From JAFGED01 sp964551295 (GTDB lineage Bacteria; Chloroflexota; Anaerolineae; B4-G1), in contig CAZKDJ010000041.1 in the NCBI GenBank assembly GCA_964551295.1, positions 1 through 25,880 on the forward strand: 25,880 bases of DNA. The letters run 5' to 3'. This document shows positions 13,168 through 21,889 of this stretch, piece after piece. The first letter of the stretch is position 1, and each line of letters opens with the position of its first letter. Made by a program: the position numbers and the translations under genes. The notes beneath the pieces were generated by a model that saw nothing but the letters and a program-made list of their open reading frames with translations, made no database searches and had not been told where the DNA came from.

Positions 13168-14802
13168 GTGAGGAAATGGTTTTCTGTTCGGGTCTCGTTA
13201 CTGCTCTTGCTGTTCCTGGCGGCCTTCTTACGCTTCTGCGGTCTCGATTGGGATGGCGGCATCGGCGCGCACCCGGACGAGCGTTACATGGTGGGGGTGG
13301 TGGAAGGCCTGCGCTGGCCCGACCGATTGAATCCCTTTGACGTCTCGCCCGATTTTGCCTACGGGCATCTGCCGCTGTATCTGTTGGCACTCCTGCGGCT
13401 GCCGGGCCCCGGTGCGGACCTGCTTTTTGTGGGTCGGACGTTGGCCGCGCTGTTCGATTTGGGAACGGTGGCGTTGACCTTTGCACTAGGGCGGCAGATT
13501 TGGGGAAAGCGCGTCGGCCTGCTGGCGGCGGCTTTTGTGGCATTGATGATATTGCACGTACAGCAGGCACACTTTTACACCGCCGATATGCCTCTGGCCT
13601 TTTTCGCCGTCGGAACACTCCTTTTTGCTGTACGCCTGGCCAAGTGGGGAGGGTCGCGGGATGCTTGGCTGGCGGGCGTGTGGGCCGGGCTGGCCGTTGG
13701 AGCCAAGTTCAGCGCGGCGCTGTTGGCGCTGCCGCTGGGTGCAGCCTGCATCGCCGCTCCGGTGCGGCCTGGTTTGCGCTGGCGATGTACCTTGCGGGTT
13801 GGGGTGGGGGCGCTGCTGGCCTTTGCGCTGACCAACCCCTTTGCGCTGCTGGCATTCCCCACGTTCTGGCACAACGTGGCGCGAGAGGCGGCCGTCGCGC
13901 GTGGCCTACTGGATGTGCCATACACGCGCCAATTTCACGCAACTTGGCCCTATGTGTATCCCATCTTGCAACTGCTGCGTTGGGGAATGGGGTGGCCGTT
14001 GGGCTTGGTGGCATTCGGCGGGTTCTTTTACGCCGTGTGGCGCGCGGTGCGTAAGCCAGTAGGCGCGGGGGAATGGGTGCTGGTGGCTTGGGTTATGCCC
14101 TTCTTTTTCCTGATTGGCGCACTCTATGCCAAGTTCCCCCGCTACTGGCTGCCCGCAACGCCCGTGTTGGCTATCTACGCAGCGTGGCTCTTTCTCACAT
14201 TGTACCGCCGTTCTCGTCGTCTGGCCTCAATCCTTATCTACTTATCCCTTGTCTACTCCCTTCTCTTCTGCCTCGCCTTCGTCACCATATACCGCTCTCC
14301 ACACCCCTGGGTGGCCGCCTCCGCCTGGATTCGGCAGAACGTGCCGCCGGGTGCCGTAATCGCCGTCGAGCAGTGGGATCACCCGCTGCCGGTGGGCGCG
14401 GCCGGCGAGTATGATGGCGTCTACGACGTAAGCGAGCTACCCGTCTTTGACGAGGACTCTGTGGCCAAGCGAGAGGCGATGGAGGCCATCCTGGCGGAGG
14501 CCGACGTGGTAGTCGTCGCCAGCCGGCGGGGGTATGGAACGCTGGCGCGTTGGCCGGAGCGCTATCCGCTGACGGCGCGCTACTACCGGCGGCTTTTCGA
14601 GGGCGACTTGGGTTTTGAGGCCGCGGCCTGTTTTGGGCGCTACCCGCGTCTGGGGCCGCTGGCCCTGCGGGATGATCCGACAGCGGGGTTGGATTTTTCG
14701 CTGCCGGATGCGTGTAGGCCTGACGCCTCCCTACATCTGGGACGCTTGGACGAGAGCTTTGTCGTCTACGATCACCCGCAGCCAATCATATTCCGCCGGT
14801 AA
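13168..14802 (+). CDS. GT39-like polytopic glycosyltransferase
   Basis: This 544-residue membrane protein has the GT-C layout: about ten or more hydrophobic helices, a first external loop with the acidic motif HPDE (35-38), and a second loop with QQAHFYTAD. This is the pattern of protein O-mannosyltransferase-like (GT39) enzymes, which take sugar from a polyprenyl-phosphate donor on the outer face of the membrane. The acceptor is unknown. The last ~200 residues form a mostly soluble domain ending ESFVVYDHPQPIIFRR. The whole protein aligns by eye with the N-terminal half of the giant protein starting at 21890 (shared HPDE, QQAHF(Y/F)T, YDHP..IFR), so it is a free-standing paralogue of that module. 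The GTG start at 13168 fits the promoter immediately upstream. Confidence 0.85.
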   Translation: MRKWFSVRVSLLLLLFLAAFLRFCGLDWDGGIGAHPDERYMVGVVEGLRWPDRLNPFDVSPDFAYGHLPLYLLALLRLPGPGADLLFVGRTLAALFDLGTVALTFALGRQIWGKRVGLLAAAFVALMILHVQQAHFYTADMPLAFFAVGTLLFAVRLAKWGGSRDAWLAGVWAGLAVGAKFSAALLALPLGAACIAAPVRPGLRWRCTLRVGVGALLAFALTNPFALLAFPTFWHNVAREAAVARGLLDVPYTRQFHATWPYVYPILQLLRWGMGWPLGLVAFGGFFYAVWRAVRKPVGAGEWVLVAWVMPFFFLIGALYAKFPRYWLPATPVLAIYAAWLFLTLYRRSRRLASILIYLSLVYSLLFCLAFVTIYRSPHPWVAASAWIRQNVPPGAVIAVEQWDHPLPVGAAGEYDGVYDVSELPVFDEDSVAKREAMEAILAEADVVVVASRRGYGTLARWPERYPLTARYYRRLFEGDLGFEAAACFGRYPRLGPLALRDDPTAGLDFSLPDACRPDASLHLGRLDESFVVYDHPQPIIFRR

Positions 14803-14959
14803 GCGCTATTTCGCATAGTCATTAAGATGTATTTGCTCTTTTCCTCACCGTTCACCTGAATGGAAAATAGGCTATACGAACGAGAGAGTCTCCATTTAGC
14901 CAAGGCCCTTGCCGGGTGGGGGGAGTCACCGGAATCTCCAATCTCTAAATTTCCCATCG

Positions 14960-14988
14960 TTGCGAGACTCGCTCCCCGATGGTATAAT
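14960..14988 (+). promoter_or_regulatory. Promoter of the glycan operon, leaderless
   Basis: TTGCGA (14960-14965), 17 bp, consensus TATAAT (14983-14988). The ATG at 14997 follows by 8 nt, so the 5' leader would be 0-3 nt. It lies in the 194-bp gap after the first GT39-like gene; nothing else is recognised in that gap. Confidence 0.75.
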
Positions 14989-14996
14989 CCCATCCT

Positions 14997-16013
14997 ATGA
15001 AAAAACGGTGGCAGTTGTGGGTCGGTCTGGCGATCAGTGCGGTTGCTCTGGTACTGGCCCTGTTGGGCATCGATCTGCGCGAGACGGTGGAGAGCTTGGC
15101 TGGCGCCCGGTACGTTTACCTGATCCCGGCTGGTCTCTCGCTGTTGGCCTATCTGGTCGTGCGTTCCATCCGCTGGCAGGTGATGTTCCGGTCAGACGTC
15201 GGCTTTCGGCATTGCTTCTGGATCACCAATATCGGCTATCTGGTGAGCAACGTGCTCCCGTTTCGGTTGGGGGACCCGGCGCGAGCCGTGGCGATTGGTC
15301 TTGATGGCAGGGCCAATGGCAAGGCCAAGGTGAGCACGGCCCTCTCCACCGTCGTCGTCGAGCGCGTGCTGGATATGCTGATGGTGGTCCTGCTGTTGGC
15401 GGTCACGCTGCCCTTTGTGGAGCAGGCGGGATGGCTGCAGAGCGCGGGCGTGGCGGCAGGGATTGCAGCCATAGTCGCTTTGAGTGCGATGATCGTGGTG
15501 GCACTGCGGCCCGGGTGGATACGGCGCTTGGCTCGCTGGCTCCTGGCGCGCGTGGAGCGTCTCAATGCCAAGCGGTGGTTGGGCGTGTTGGATGGCCTGC
15601 TCGACGGCCTAGTAGCGTTGCGTTCCCCACGCCGTCTAGGCACGCTTTTTGCCTGGTCGGTTCTGACGTGGGTCTTTGTCGTGGGCTATTATTGGGCCAT
15701 GCTGTGGGCTTTTCTCGACCGCCCGCCGCTGCTACAGGGCAGCTTTCTCACCTGCGCTATCGGGCTGGGGATGGCGGTGCCCGCGGCCCCCGGAGCGATG
15801 GGGGTATTCGAGTTCGTCGCTCGCTACGCGCTGGAATTGCCTTTTGGCGTGCCGGAGGAACGGGCGGTCGCCATCGCTATTGCCTCGCACGCTTTTCAGT
15901 ATATCCTGTCGAACCTGATGGGCTTGATCGGCTTGGCCCAGTTAGGGCTTTCGCTGGGACAATTGCGGGCGGACGCCGCCGCTCTTGAAGAGGCGAACGA
16001 TTTGGAGGAGTAA
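14997..16013 (+). CDS. UPF0104/LPG-synthase-TM family membrane protein (flippase-like)
   Basis: This 338-residue integral membrane protein with about eight helices carries motifs of the lysylphosphatidylglycerol-synthase transmembrane-domain family (PF03706): VLPFRLGDPARA (about residues 85-96) and VPAAPGAMGVFEF (about 261-273). MprF-type members flip lipids, and stand-alone members next to glycosyltransferases are thought to move lipids or lipid-linked sugars. The soluble aminoacyl-transferase domain of MprF is absent. The gene sits directly behind a consensus promoter with no room for a Shine-Dalgarno. It opens a run of glycosyltransferase genes, which makes a role in lipid-linked glycan export or donor flipping plausible but not proven. 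Confidence 0.85.
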   Translation: MKKRWQLWVGLAISAVALVLALLGIDLRETVESLAGARYVYLIPAGLSLLAYLVVRSIRWQVMFRSDVGFRHCFWITNIGYLVSNVLPFRLGDPARAVAIGLDGRANGKAKVSTALSTVVVERVLDMLMVVLLLAVTLPFVEQAGWLQSAGVAAGIAAIVALSAMIVVALRPGWIRRLARWLLARVERLNAKRWLGVLDGLLDGLVALRSPRRLGTLFAWSVLTWVFVVGYYWAMLWAFLDRPPLLQGSFLTCAIGLGMAVPAAPGAMGVFEFVARYALELPFGVPEERAVAIAIASHAFQYILSNLMGLIGLAQLGLSLGQLRADAAALEEANDLEE

Positions 16014-16043
16014 TCACTTCTGTGTGGAGGTATTTGTGACTCG

Positions 16044-17189
16044 ATGAAAATTCTGTCCATCCTCTCCTACTACTACCCCCACTGGACGGGGTTGACCGCC
16101 TATGCCAAGCGGTTAGCCGAGGGGCTTGCCGCGCGTGGACACCAAGTGACGGTCCTGGCAGCGCAGCACGAGCCCGATCTGCCGCGCGAGGAAACGCTCA
16201 ACGGCGTGCGCGTCGTGCGTACGCCTGTGCTGATGCGCCTCAGCCGTGGTCCGGTGTGTCCATCGTTCCCGTTTACCGCCTATCGCTTGATCCGCGAGCA
16301 TGACGTGGTGCAGATTCATACGGTTCTCTTGGAGGCCTGGTTGGTGACGATCCTGGCGCGGCTGGCGGGTCGCAAGGTCTTGTTCACTCACCACGGCGAT
16401 CTGATCATGCCGGCTGGTTTTTTCAACCAGATCATTGAGCGGTCGGTGACATGGATGATGACCCAGGCGGAAAAGATGTCGGCGCGCATCTCGGTGCACA
16501 GCGAGGATTATGGCCGCCATTCTACGTTTATGAATCCCTTCCTGCAAAAGATGGCCTTTATTTACCCTCCCATCGTCATCCCCGAGCCCGATCCGGAGGC
16601 GGTCGCTGCCTGGCGCGCCGAGTTGGGACTGGACAACCATCCTCTATTAGGCTTTGCCGGGCGCTTTGTCGAGGAGAAGGGCTTCGATTACCTGTTCAAG
16701 ACCATCCCCCACGTGCTCGAGTCCTGGCCCGATGCTCGGTTCGTCTACGCCGGGGATTTTCCCGTCTATGAGGATTTCTACAGCCAGTGCAAGGACTTGC
16801 TCGATGGGTACGATGAACACGTCATGTTCCTGGGGCTGATCCGGGATCAGCAAAAGCTGGCCAACTTTTACAGTATGTGCGATGCGTTTGTGATTCCCAG
16901 CCGCAGTGATTGTTTTCCCAGCACGCAAATCGAGGCCATGTTCTGCGGCACGCCGGTGGTGTGCACCGACATCCCCGGGGCGCGGGAGGCGGTCAAGGCC
17001 AGCGGGATGGGCCTGATCGTGCCGTCGCACGACGAGCATGCGCTGGCTGAGGGCATCGTCCGCATGTTGGATGACAGCACGCCCTACCTCAAAACGCGGG
17101 AAGAGATTGCCAGCGTGTTTAGCCTGGAACGGACGATCGATCAGTACGAGGCGCTCTTGGCAGAGCTGGCGCGCGGGGCCAGGGTGTGA
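16044..17189 (+). CDS. GT4-family glycosyltransferase
   Basis: This 381-residue GT-B enzyme starts with MKILSILSYYYPHWTGLTAYAKRLAEGL, the usual N-terminal Rossmann strand and helix, reported here in part only: the key features are the Gly-rich loop at about 15-17 and the RGHQVTVLA strand. The C-terminal domain has FAGRFVEEKGFDYL (nucleotide-sugar site) and PSRSDCFPSTQIEAM...GTPVV. It should transfer a sugar from a nucleotide sugar to a lipid-linked or other acceptor at the inner face of the membrane. In the E-x7-E motif the first glutamate is Asp (D289, with E297). GGAGG lies 13 nt before the ATG. It is 30 bp after the flippase-like gene and overlaps the methyltransferase gene. Confidence 0.92.
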   Translation: MKILSILSYYYPHWTGLTAYAKRLAEGLAARGHQVTVLAAQHEPDLPREETLNGVRVVRTPVLMRLSRGPVCPSFPFTAYRLIREHDVVQIHTVLLEAWLVTILARLAGRKVLFTHHGDLIMPAGFFNQIIERSVTWMMTQAEKMSARISVHSEDYGRHSTFMNPFLQKMAFIYPPIVIPEPDPEAVAAWRAELGLDNHPLLGFAGRFVEEKGFDYLFKTIPHVLESWPDARFVYAGDFPVYEDFYSQCKDLLDGYDEHVMFLGLIRDQQKLANFYSMCDAFVIPSRSDCFPSTQIEAMFCGTPVVCTDIPGAREAVKASGMGLIVPSHDEHALAEGIVRMLDDSTPYLKTREEIASVFSLERTIDQYEALLAELARGARV

Positions 17190-18052
17190 TGGTCAGCGAA
17201 GAGCAACTGGCGTGCCTGGTGGCCAACGAGCCGGACATGGCCTACAAACGCCGGGTCAAGCTATTTCTGCGCTGGCTTACCGCCGAGCCAGGGGATCGGG
17301 TGCTCGATGCAGCCTGCGGGCGCGGCTTTGTGCTCAACTTTTTACGGGCGATGAGTGATTGTAGCCTTTTTGGACAGGACTTGGAATACGATTATGTGCG
17401 CCAGGCCTACGCGCAGTTGAGTGAGCGCGGAGCCGATCTGTCCAACGGCGATCTGTGCCGTCTGTCTTTTGCCGACCACACGTTCGACAAGGTGATCCTG
17501 GCGGAGGTGCTGGAGCATCTGGATGACGACCGGGCCGGGCTGACCGAGGCGGTACGCGTGACCCGTCCCGGAGGGATGATCGTTATCAGCGTTCCCAACG
17601 CCGACTATCCGTTCTGCTGGGACCCGATCAACAAGACGCTGGAGACGCTGTTCGGCACGCACATTGCCAAGGGGCCCCTCGCCGGCATTTGGGCGCTGCA
17701 CGTGCGACTGTACACGCTCGACGAGATAGAGGCTTTGGTCACGGAGGCCGGTCTCCAGATCGAGGAGACGCGCTTGCTGGTGCACTATTGTTTTCCGTTC
17801 ATTCACAACATCGTTTATGGCTTGGGAAAGCCGCTTCTGGAATCAGGCGTATTGCCCTCCCGGGTGTCCGACGCCGCCTCGCGCTATTGTGTGGACGGGC
17901 AGCCGGGAAGTCGTTTCAATCCGGTGAACGTAGGGCTGCGGTTGTTCAACTGGGTAGACCGACTGAACGACCGCTTGGAGGAAGACGCACGCGATGTGTC
18001 AGCGATGAACATCTGCTTGAGGGCGCGCGTCCCAGATTGGCGCGAGGCATGA
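17189..18052 (+). CDS. Class I SAM-dependent methyltransferase
   Basis: This soluble methyltransferase of about 287 residues has motif I VLDAACGRGF (about 38-47), an acidic FGQDLEYDYV strand end, and KVILAEVLEHLDDD plus RVTRPGGMIVISVPN as later motifs. This pattern fits the UbiE/Methyltransf_11-type family, often found in glycan clusters, where such enzymes methylate sugars or lipid carriers. The substrate is unknown. The start is the ATG at 17189, overlapping the GT4 stop as TGATG; a GTG three bases earlier is an alternative. The stop overlaps the next gene as ATGA, so the three are almost surely co-translated. Confidence 0.9.
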   Translation: MVSEEQLACLVANEPDMAYKRRVKLFLRWLTAEPGDRVLDAACGRGFVLNFLRAMSDCSLFGQDLEYDYVRQAYAQLSERGADLSNGDLCRLSFADHTFDKVILAEVLEHLDDDRAGLTEAVRVTRPGGMIVISVPNADYPFCWDPINKTLETLFGTHIAKGPLAGIWALHVRLYTLDEIEALVTEAGLQIEETRLLVHYCFPFIHNIVYGLGKPLLESGVLPSRVSDAASRYCVDGQPGSRFNPVNVGLRLFNWVDRLNDRLEEDARDVSAMNICLRARVPDWREA

Positions 18053-19854
18053 GAACCCAGACCGGATGGCTGTGGAAGTATCGTCGTCTTTTGCGCCAAG
18101 AGTGCGTTGCGGGAAGGCTTTTCCTCGCCATCTTTGCAATTGGCCTGGCGGCTAGGTCGGCATACGCGGCCCATATCCAGAACAGGTACGGATGTGCGGT
18201 GCTGCTATGGATTACGGGGATAGCGCTGGCAGGCTTGGCCTGGCTCAGATTTGGGGGCTGGCGGCTACGCGCCAGGTGGTGGCGTGAGGCGGCTGCTGTG
18301 GGCGGGCTGTTCGTCGCGGCGCTGGCGCTGCGGCTGGTGTGTTTGGCCCAGTTCCCTAACTTGATGCTGGGGGACGAGGGTGCGATGGCCTTGGAGGCGG
18401 GGCGGATTTTGCGTGGCGATCTGGTCAATCCCTTCAGCACGGGTTGGTTGGCGCATCCTACGCTGTTCTTTTACCTGGAGGCTGCCGCGCTACGGCTGTT
18501 TGGCTGGAATCTGTTTGGGGCTAGAGTTACGGCAGCGTTGCTGGGTGCATTGGGAGTGCCTGCAGTCTATGCACTGGCAAAAGGGATGTGGGGGCGGCAG
18601 GTTGCCTGGATCAGCGCGTTTTTCCTGACCGGCTGGGGGCTTTCCCTTCAATTGAGCCGCCTGGGGTTGAACAACAGCGCCGATCCACTTTTTGGCGCGT
18701 TGACGCTGCTGGGGTTGCACCGTGGCCTGGTGCGCGGTCGGCGTTGGGGTTTTGTGCTCGCCGGCTTGACGCTTGGCCTGGGGATGTACTTTTATCACGG
18801 CACGCGTCTCCTGATTCCGCTGGCCCTGTTGGTGCTGGCGCTTGGCGGCGCACGGCGTCTGAGAAAGCATTGGTTGGGGGTATTTGCATTTGCTGTGCTG
18901 GCGCTTGTCGTAGCCGGGCCACTGCTCGTCGATTTCGCCTTGTCCCCCGGAGACTCTTTGCATCGTCACAGGGTCATTAGCTTTGGGGGCACTTTTTACC
19001 GGCAGGATTTGGAGCAAGAATGCTTGATCACGGGCGACCCGCCGAGCTTGGTGATGTTAAGGCGTCTGGCGCGGTCGGTTTTTCCGTTCGTGCTTACCCG
19101 TGATGCAGGGTACTTTTACACGCCGCAAGAGCCCATGCTGTATGTCTTTTCCGCCGTGCTCTTTGTGGTTGGCGCGGAATCGGCCTTGATGCACTGGTGG
19201 GAGAGCCGCTACGCAGTGCTCTTGAGCTGGCTTGGATTGACGATACTGTTCGGCGGATTTCTGCTAGCCAGGCCGCCCCAATATCAACGCTATCTCATTG
19301 CCGCGCCGGCCGTGTGCATGCTGGTGGGGCGGGGAGCGGTGATCCTGATTCGCCTTTTTGCCCGCCTTTGGAATTGGCGACCGGTCGTATATCGTGGTAT
19401 AGTGATGGGTGTCGCCGTTGTACTCCTGTTGGTCAACAGTGCTTATTATTTCTGCGTCTATGCACCTTCCGGGGCCTTTGGCGACCGCGATAGTGAAATC
19501 GCCGATCGGGTAGCCCGACTGATGGTTGCTCTGGGACCAGAGTACAAGCCCTATTTCTTTGGCGCGCCCTATATGTCACTGGGTAATTTCAACTCGGTCC
19601 GTTTTCTGGCGCCCGACGCCGATTGGGTCGACGTGGTCGAGTCGCCGCCTTCGGATTGGCGTTTTGTCCGCCAGGGATGCGGCGCATTGTTCATTCTGGC
19701 GCAGGAGCGCGCGGGAGAGGCGTGGTTGCTGCGGGAGCGGTTCCCCGGTGGGGAGGAGCGTCAGGTGATTGGGCGTGATGGAGAACCACTGTTCACGTTT
19801 TATCGCGTGGATTCAGTAGCTGCGCAGCCATCGACGAGCGAGGAATCACCGTGA
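18049..19854 (+). CDS. GT39-like polytopic glycosyltransferase, paralogue 1
   Basis: This 601-residue membrane protein of the GT39/PMT_2-like group has two short N-terminal helices before the core. The first external loop carries the acidic motif GDEG (108-111) followed by NPFSTGWLAHPTLFFY. Ten or so further helices and a C-terminal soluble part follow, with a late RERFPGGEERQV. GT-C enzymes with this motif transfer a sugar from a polyprenyl-phosphate donor. The next gene is a clear paralogue (same loop and same C-terminal motif). The ATG at 18049 overlaps the methyltransferase stop (ATGA). The open frame continues upstream but only inside the methyltransferase gene, so the shorter start is preferred. 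Confidence 0.85.
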   Translation: MRTQTGWLWKYRRLLRQECVAGRLFLAIFAIGLAARSAYAAHIQNRYGCAVLLWITGIALAGLAWLRFGGWRLRARWWREAAAVGGLFVAALALRLVCLAQFPNLMLGDEGAMALEAGRILRGDLVNPFSTGWLAHPTLFFYLEAAALRLFGWNLFGARVTAALLGALGVPAVYALAKGMWGRQVAWISAFFLTGWGLSLQLSRLGLNNSADPLFGALTLLGLHRGLVRGRRWGFVLAGLTLGLGMYFYHGTRLLIPLALLVLALGGARRLRKHWLGVFAFAVLALVVAGPLLVDFALSPGDSLHRHRVISFGGTFYRQDLEQECLITGDPPSLVMLRRLARSVFPFVLTRDAGYFYTPQEPMLYVFSAVLFVVGAESALMHWWESRYAVLLSWLGLTILFGGFLLARPPQYQRYLIAAPAVCMLVGRGAVILIRLFARLWNWRPVVYRGIVMGVAVVLLLVNSAYYFCVYAPSGAFGDRDSEIADRVARLMVALGPEYKPYFFGAPYMSLGNFNSVRFLAPDADWVDVVESPPSDWRFVRQGCGALFILAQERAGEAWLLRERFPGGEERQVIGRDGEPLFTFYRVDSVAAQPSTSEESP

Positions 19855-21854
19855 ATCGAAGTCGTGTCATATCCAGCCTGTTGCTGATCACCGGGCTCGT
19901 GTTTGCGTTTCTGGGGCAACTGTACTTTACCCACCGGCGTGAGTACTGGCGCGATGGTATATTTTTCTGTGGCGTGTCTCTGATCCTGTTCTGGCTGCTC
20001 CAGAGGCGCTTGCGACGGCAGAGGCCAAGGCGCAGCCTGCGCGCCCGTCAAGAGTTTTTGCAGCAGGCGCTGGTGTGGGTGCGGTGGAACCCGTGGCGTG
20101 CTTTGGCTTTTGTTGGGGGAATGGGGTTGTCCTTGCTGGCGGGCTGGCTGGCGCTAAACATGGAGCCTGGGTCCAGCTTTGTGGGCGTGTTATGGATGTG
20201 GGTGATCGGCGTGATCTGGTTTTTGATGTCTTTCGCGCCGGACGTCCCAGTACGAAAGGCGCTGATCAACTTGGGGCGCAGGTTCTATCGGCTTCGACTC
20301 GAGTTGGCAGGGTTGGTGCTTCTTTTGCTCGTCGCGCTGCTCGTGCGGGGCGTCGATCTAGAGCACATTCCCGCCAACCTGGGAGGTGATGAAGGAACGC
20401 AAGGATTGGCGTCGCTGGAGTTGGTGGAAGCACCGTTGGACAATCCTTTTTCGACCGGCTGGTACAGTGTGCCTACCTTGTCATTCTTTGCCTACGGCAT
20501 AACGATGCGGGCCTTTGGTGCCACAGTGACCGGTCTGCGAATGCTCTCGGCGCTGATCGGTGTGGCCACGGTATTGTTCACGTTCTTGTTGGGACGAGAG
20601 CTTTGGGGCCGAAAGATCGGTTGGTCGGCGGCAGTGGTGCTTGCCTGTAGTCACTATCACCTGCACTTTAGCCGTCTGGGGTCCAACCAGATCGTCGATG
20701 GACTCTTTGTCGTGCTGGCATTGTGGCTATTTGTGCGCGGGATGCGATTGAGACGATCGATTCACTTTGCCCTGGCTGGCGTGGTGGTGGGCTTGGGATG
20801 GTACGCGTACTTTGGCGCGCGGTTGGTCGGCATTATCGTGGCGGTCTATTTGGTGTGGCTGTTTTTGACCAAGTATCGTACCCAATCGCTGACCGTGTTT
20901 GGAGCGCGTTATGGGCACTTGATGCTGATTCTTTTGCTGGCTGCGCTGGTCACCACTGCGCCGCTTTTGCTACGCTATGCCGCCCACCCCGATCAACTGA
21001 CCGCGCGACCTGGCCAGGTCGGCATTCTCTCGGCCGACTGGTGGGCGCGCGAGAGGGAATACACCGGCAGCAGCGCCATCGTCATATTTCTCCGCCAGGT
21101 CTGGCGGTCGGTGTCTGGCTTCCACTACACATTGGATCCTACGTATTGGTATCGTCCCTCCATTCCGCTGCTCGATCCCCTCGGCGGCGTGTTGTTTCTG
21201 TTTGGATTGGTTTGGACCTTTGTCCACCGGCGTGAGCTTGGCAGTGGATTGCTGTTGATCTGGTTCTGGCTGGCGCTCATTCTGGGTTGGGTGCTGACGG
21301 AGAATCCTCCCAGCAGCCAACGACTGGTGATTGTCGCGCCGGCGCTGGCCCTGTTTGTGGGGGTGGGGTTGAGTTGGCTGATGGAGTTAGGCCAGCGTTT
21401 GCTCGGCGGAGTAAAGTTTCTTGGTTGGGATGAGGTCGCCCTGGTGGCTCTTGCACTGATATCTATTCTGAATTTGTACTACTACTTTATCGTCTACACG
21501 CCCACCGGGGTCTATGGGAATCCCACCGCCGAAGTCGCTACGAGGTTGGGGCGCTACTTGCGGGAGCAGGATGATGGGTATGATCTGTATTTTCACGGTT
21601 CGCCGACGATGTATGCGGACATTGGAAATCTGGCTTTCCTGGCGCGAGATACGAGCATAGTAGACGTGCTTCAAGGCGAAGAGCCAGTGGTGAACGCTTC
21701 CGCCACCGGCGGCGTGCGCTTTGTTTTTCTCCCGCACCGGTTGGGAGAGCTCGACGCTGTGCGAGAGCGGTTTCCTGACGGTGAGGAGAAGCAGGTGCGC
21801 TCGGCGTTCGACAATCGGCTGCTGTACGTGCTGTACGAGGTGCCTGCGCTCTAG
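19851..21854 (+). CDS. GT39-like polytopic glycosyltransferase, paralogue 2
   Basis: This 667-residue membrane protein has four hydrophobic N-terminal segments (residues ~8-130) before the GT-C core. The core begins with GGDEG (178-182) and NPFSTGWYSVPTLSFF, matching paralogue 1 closely, and the C-terminal domain shares RERFPDGEEKQV. The extra ~70 N-terminal residues are the main difference. It presumably uses a polyprenyl-phosphate sugar donor outside the membrane; the acceptor is unknown. The GTG start overlaps the stop of paralogue 1 (GTGA), with GCGAGG 7 nt upstream. Tandem duplication is the simplest origin; divergence is considerable, so it is not recent. Confidence 0.86.
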   Translation: MNRSRVISSLLLITGLVFAFLGQLYFTHRREYWRDGIFFCGVSLILFWLLQRRLRRQRPRRSLRARQEFLQQALVWVRWNPWRALAFVGGMGLSLLAGWLALNMEPGSSFVGVLWMWVIGVIWFLMSFAPDVPVRKALINLGRRFYRLRLELAGLVLLLLVALLVRGVDLEHIPANLGGDEGTQGLASLELVEAPLDNPFSTGWYSVPTLSFFAYGITMRAFGATVTGLRMLSALIGVATVLFTFLLGRELWGRKIGWSAAVVLACSHYHLHFSRLGSNQIVDGLFVVLALWLFVRGMRLRRSIHFALAGVVVGLGWYAYFGARLVGIIVAVYLVWLFLTKYRTQSLTVFGARYGHLMLILLLAALVTTAPLLLRYAAHPDQLTARPGQVGILSADWWAREREYTGSSAIVIFLRQVWRSVSGFHYTLDPTYWYRPSIPLLDPLGGVLFLFGLVWTFVHRRELGSGLLLIWFWLALILGWVLTENPPSSQRLVIVAPALALFVGVGLSWLMELGQRLLGGVKFLGWDEVALVALALISILNLYYYFIVYTPTGVYGNPTAEVATRLGRYLREQDDGYDLYFHGSPTMYADIGNLAFLARDTSIVDVLQGEEPVVNASATGGVRFVFLPHRLGELDAVRERFPDGEEKQVRSAFDNRLLYVLYEVPAL

Positions 21855-21875
21855 GGGGGTAAAGCCCTTGCTACC

Positions 21876-21881
21876 GGGAGG
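21876..21881 (+). promoter_or_regulatory. Shine-Dalgarno deciding a TTG start
   Basis: GGGAGG is 8 nt before TTG 21890-21892. The first in-frame ATG (21899) would be 17 nt away, too far for this site, and has only a weak GGAA nearby. Confidence 0.6.
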
Positions 21882-21889
21882 TTGGTTCT

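Noticed and set aside
14803..14959. Terminator after the first GT39-like gene
   Set aside because: No stable stem followed by a T-tract could be found, so whether transcription stops here is open.
17689..18048. N-terminal extension of GT39 paralogue 1
   Set aside because: It overlaps the methyltransferase coding sequence in another frame, has no hydrophobic or family content, and an ATGA-coupled start at 18049 is available.
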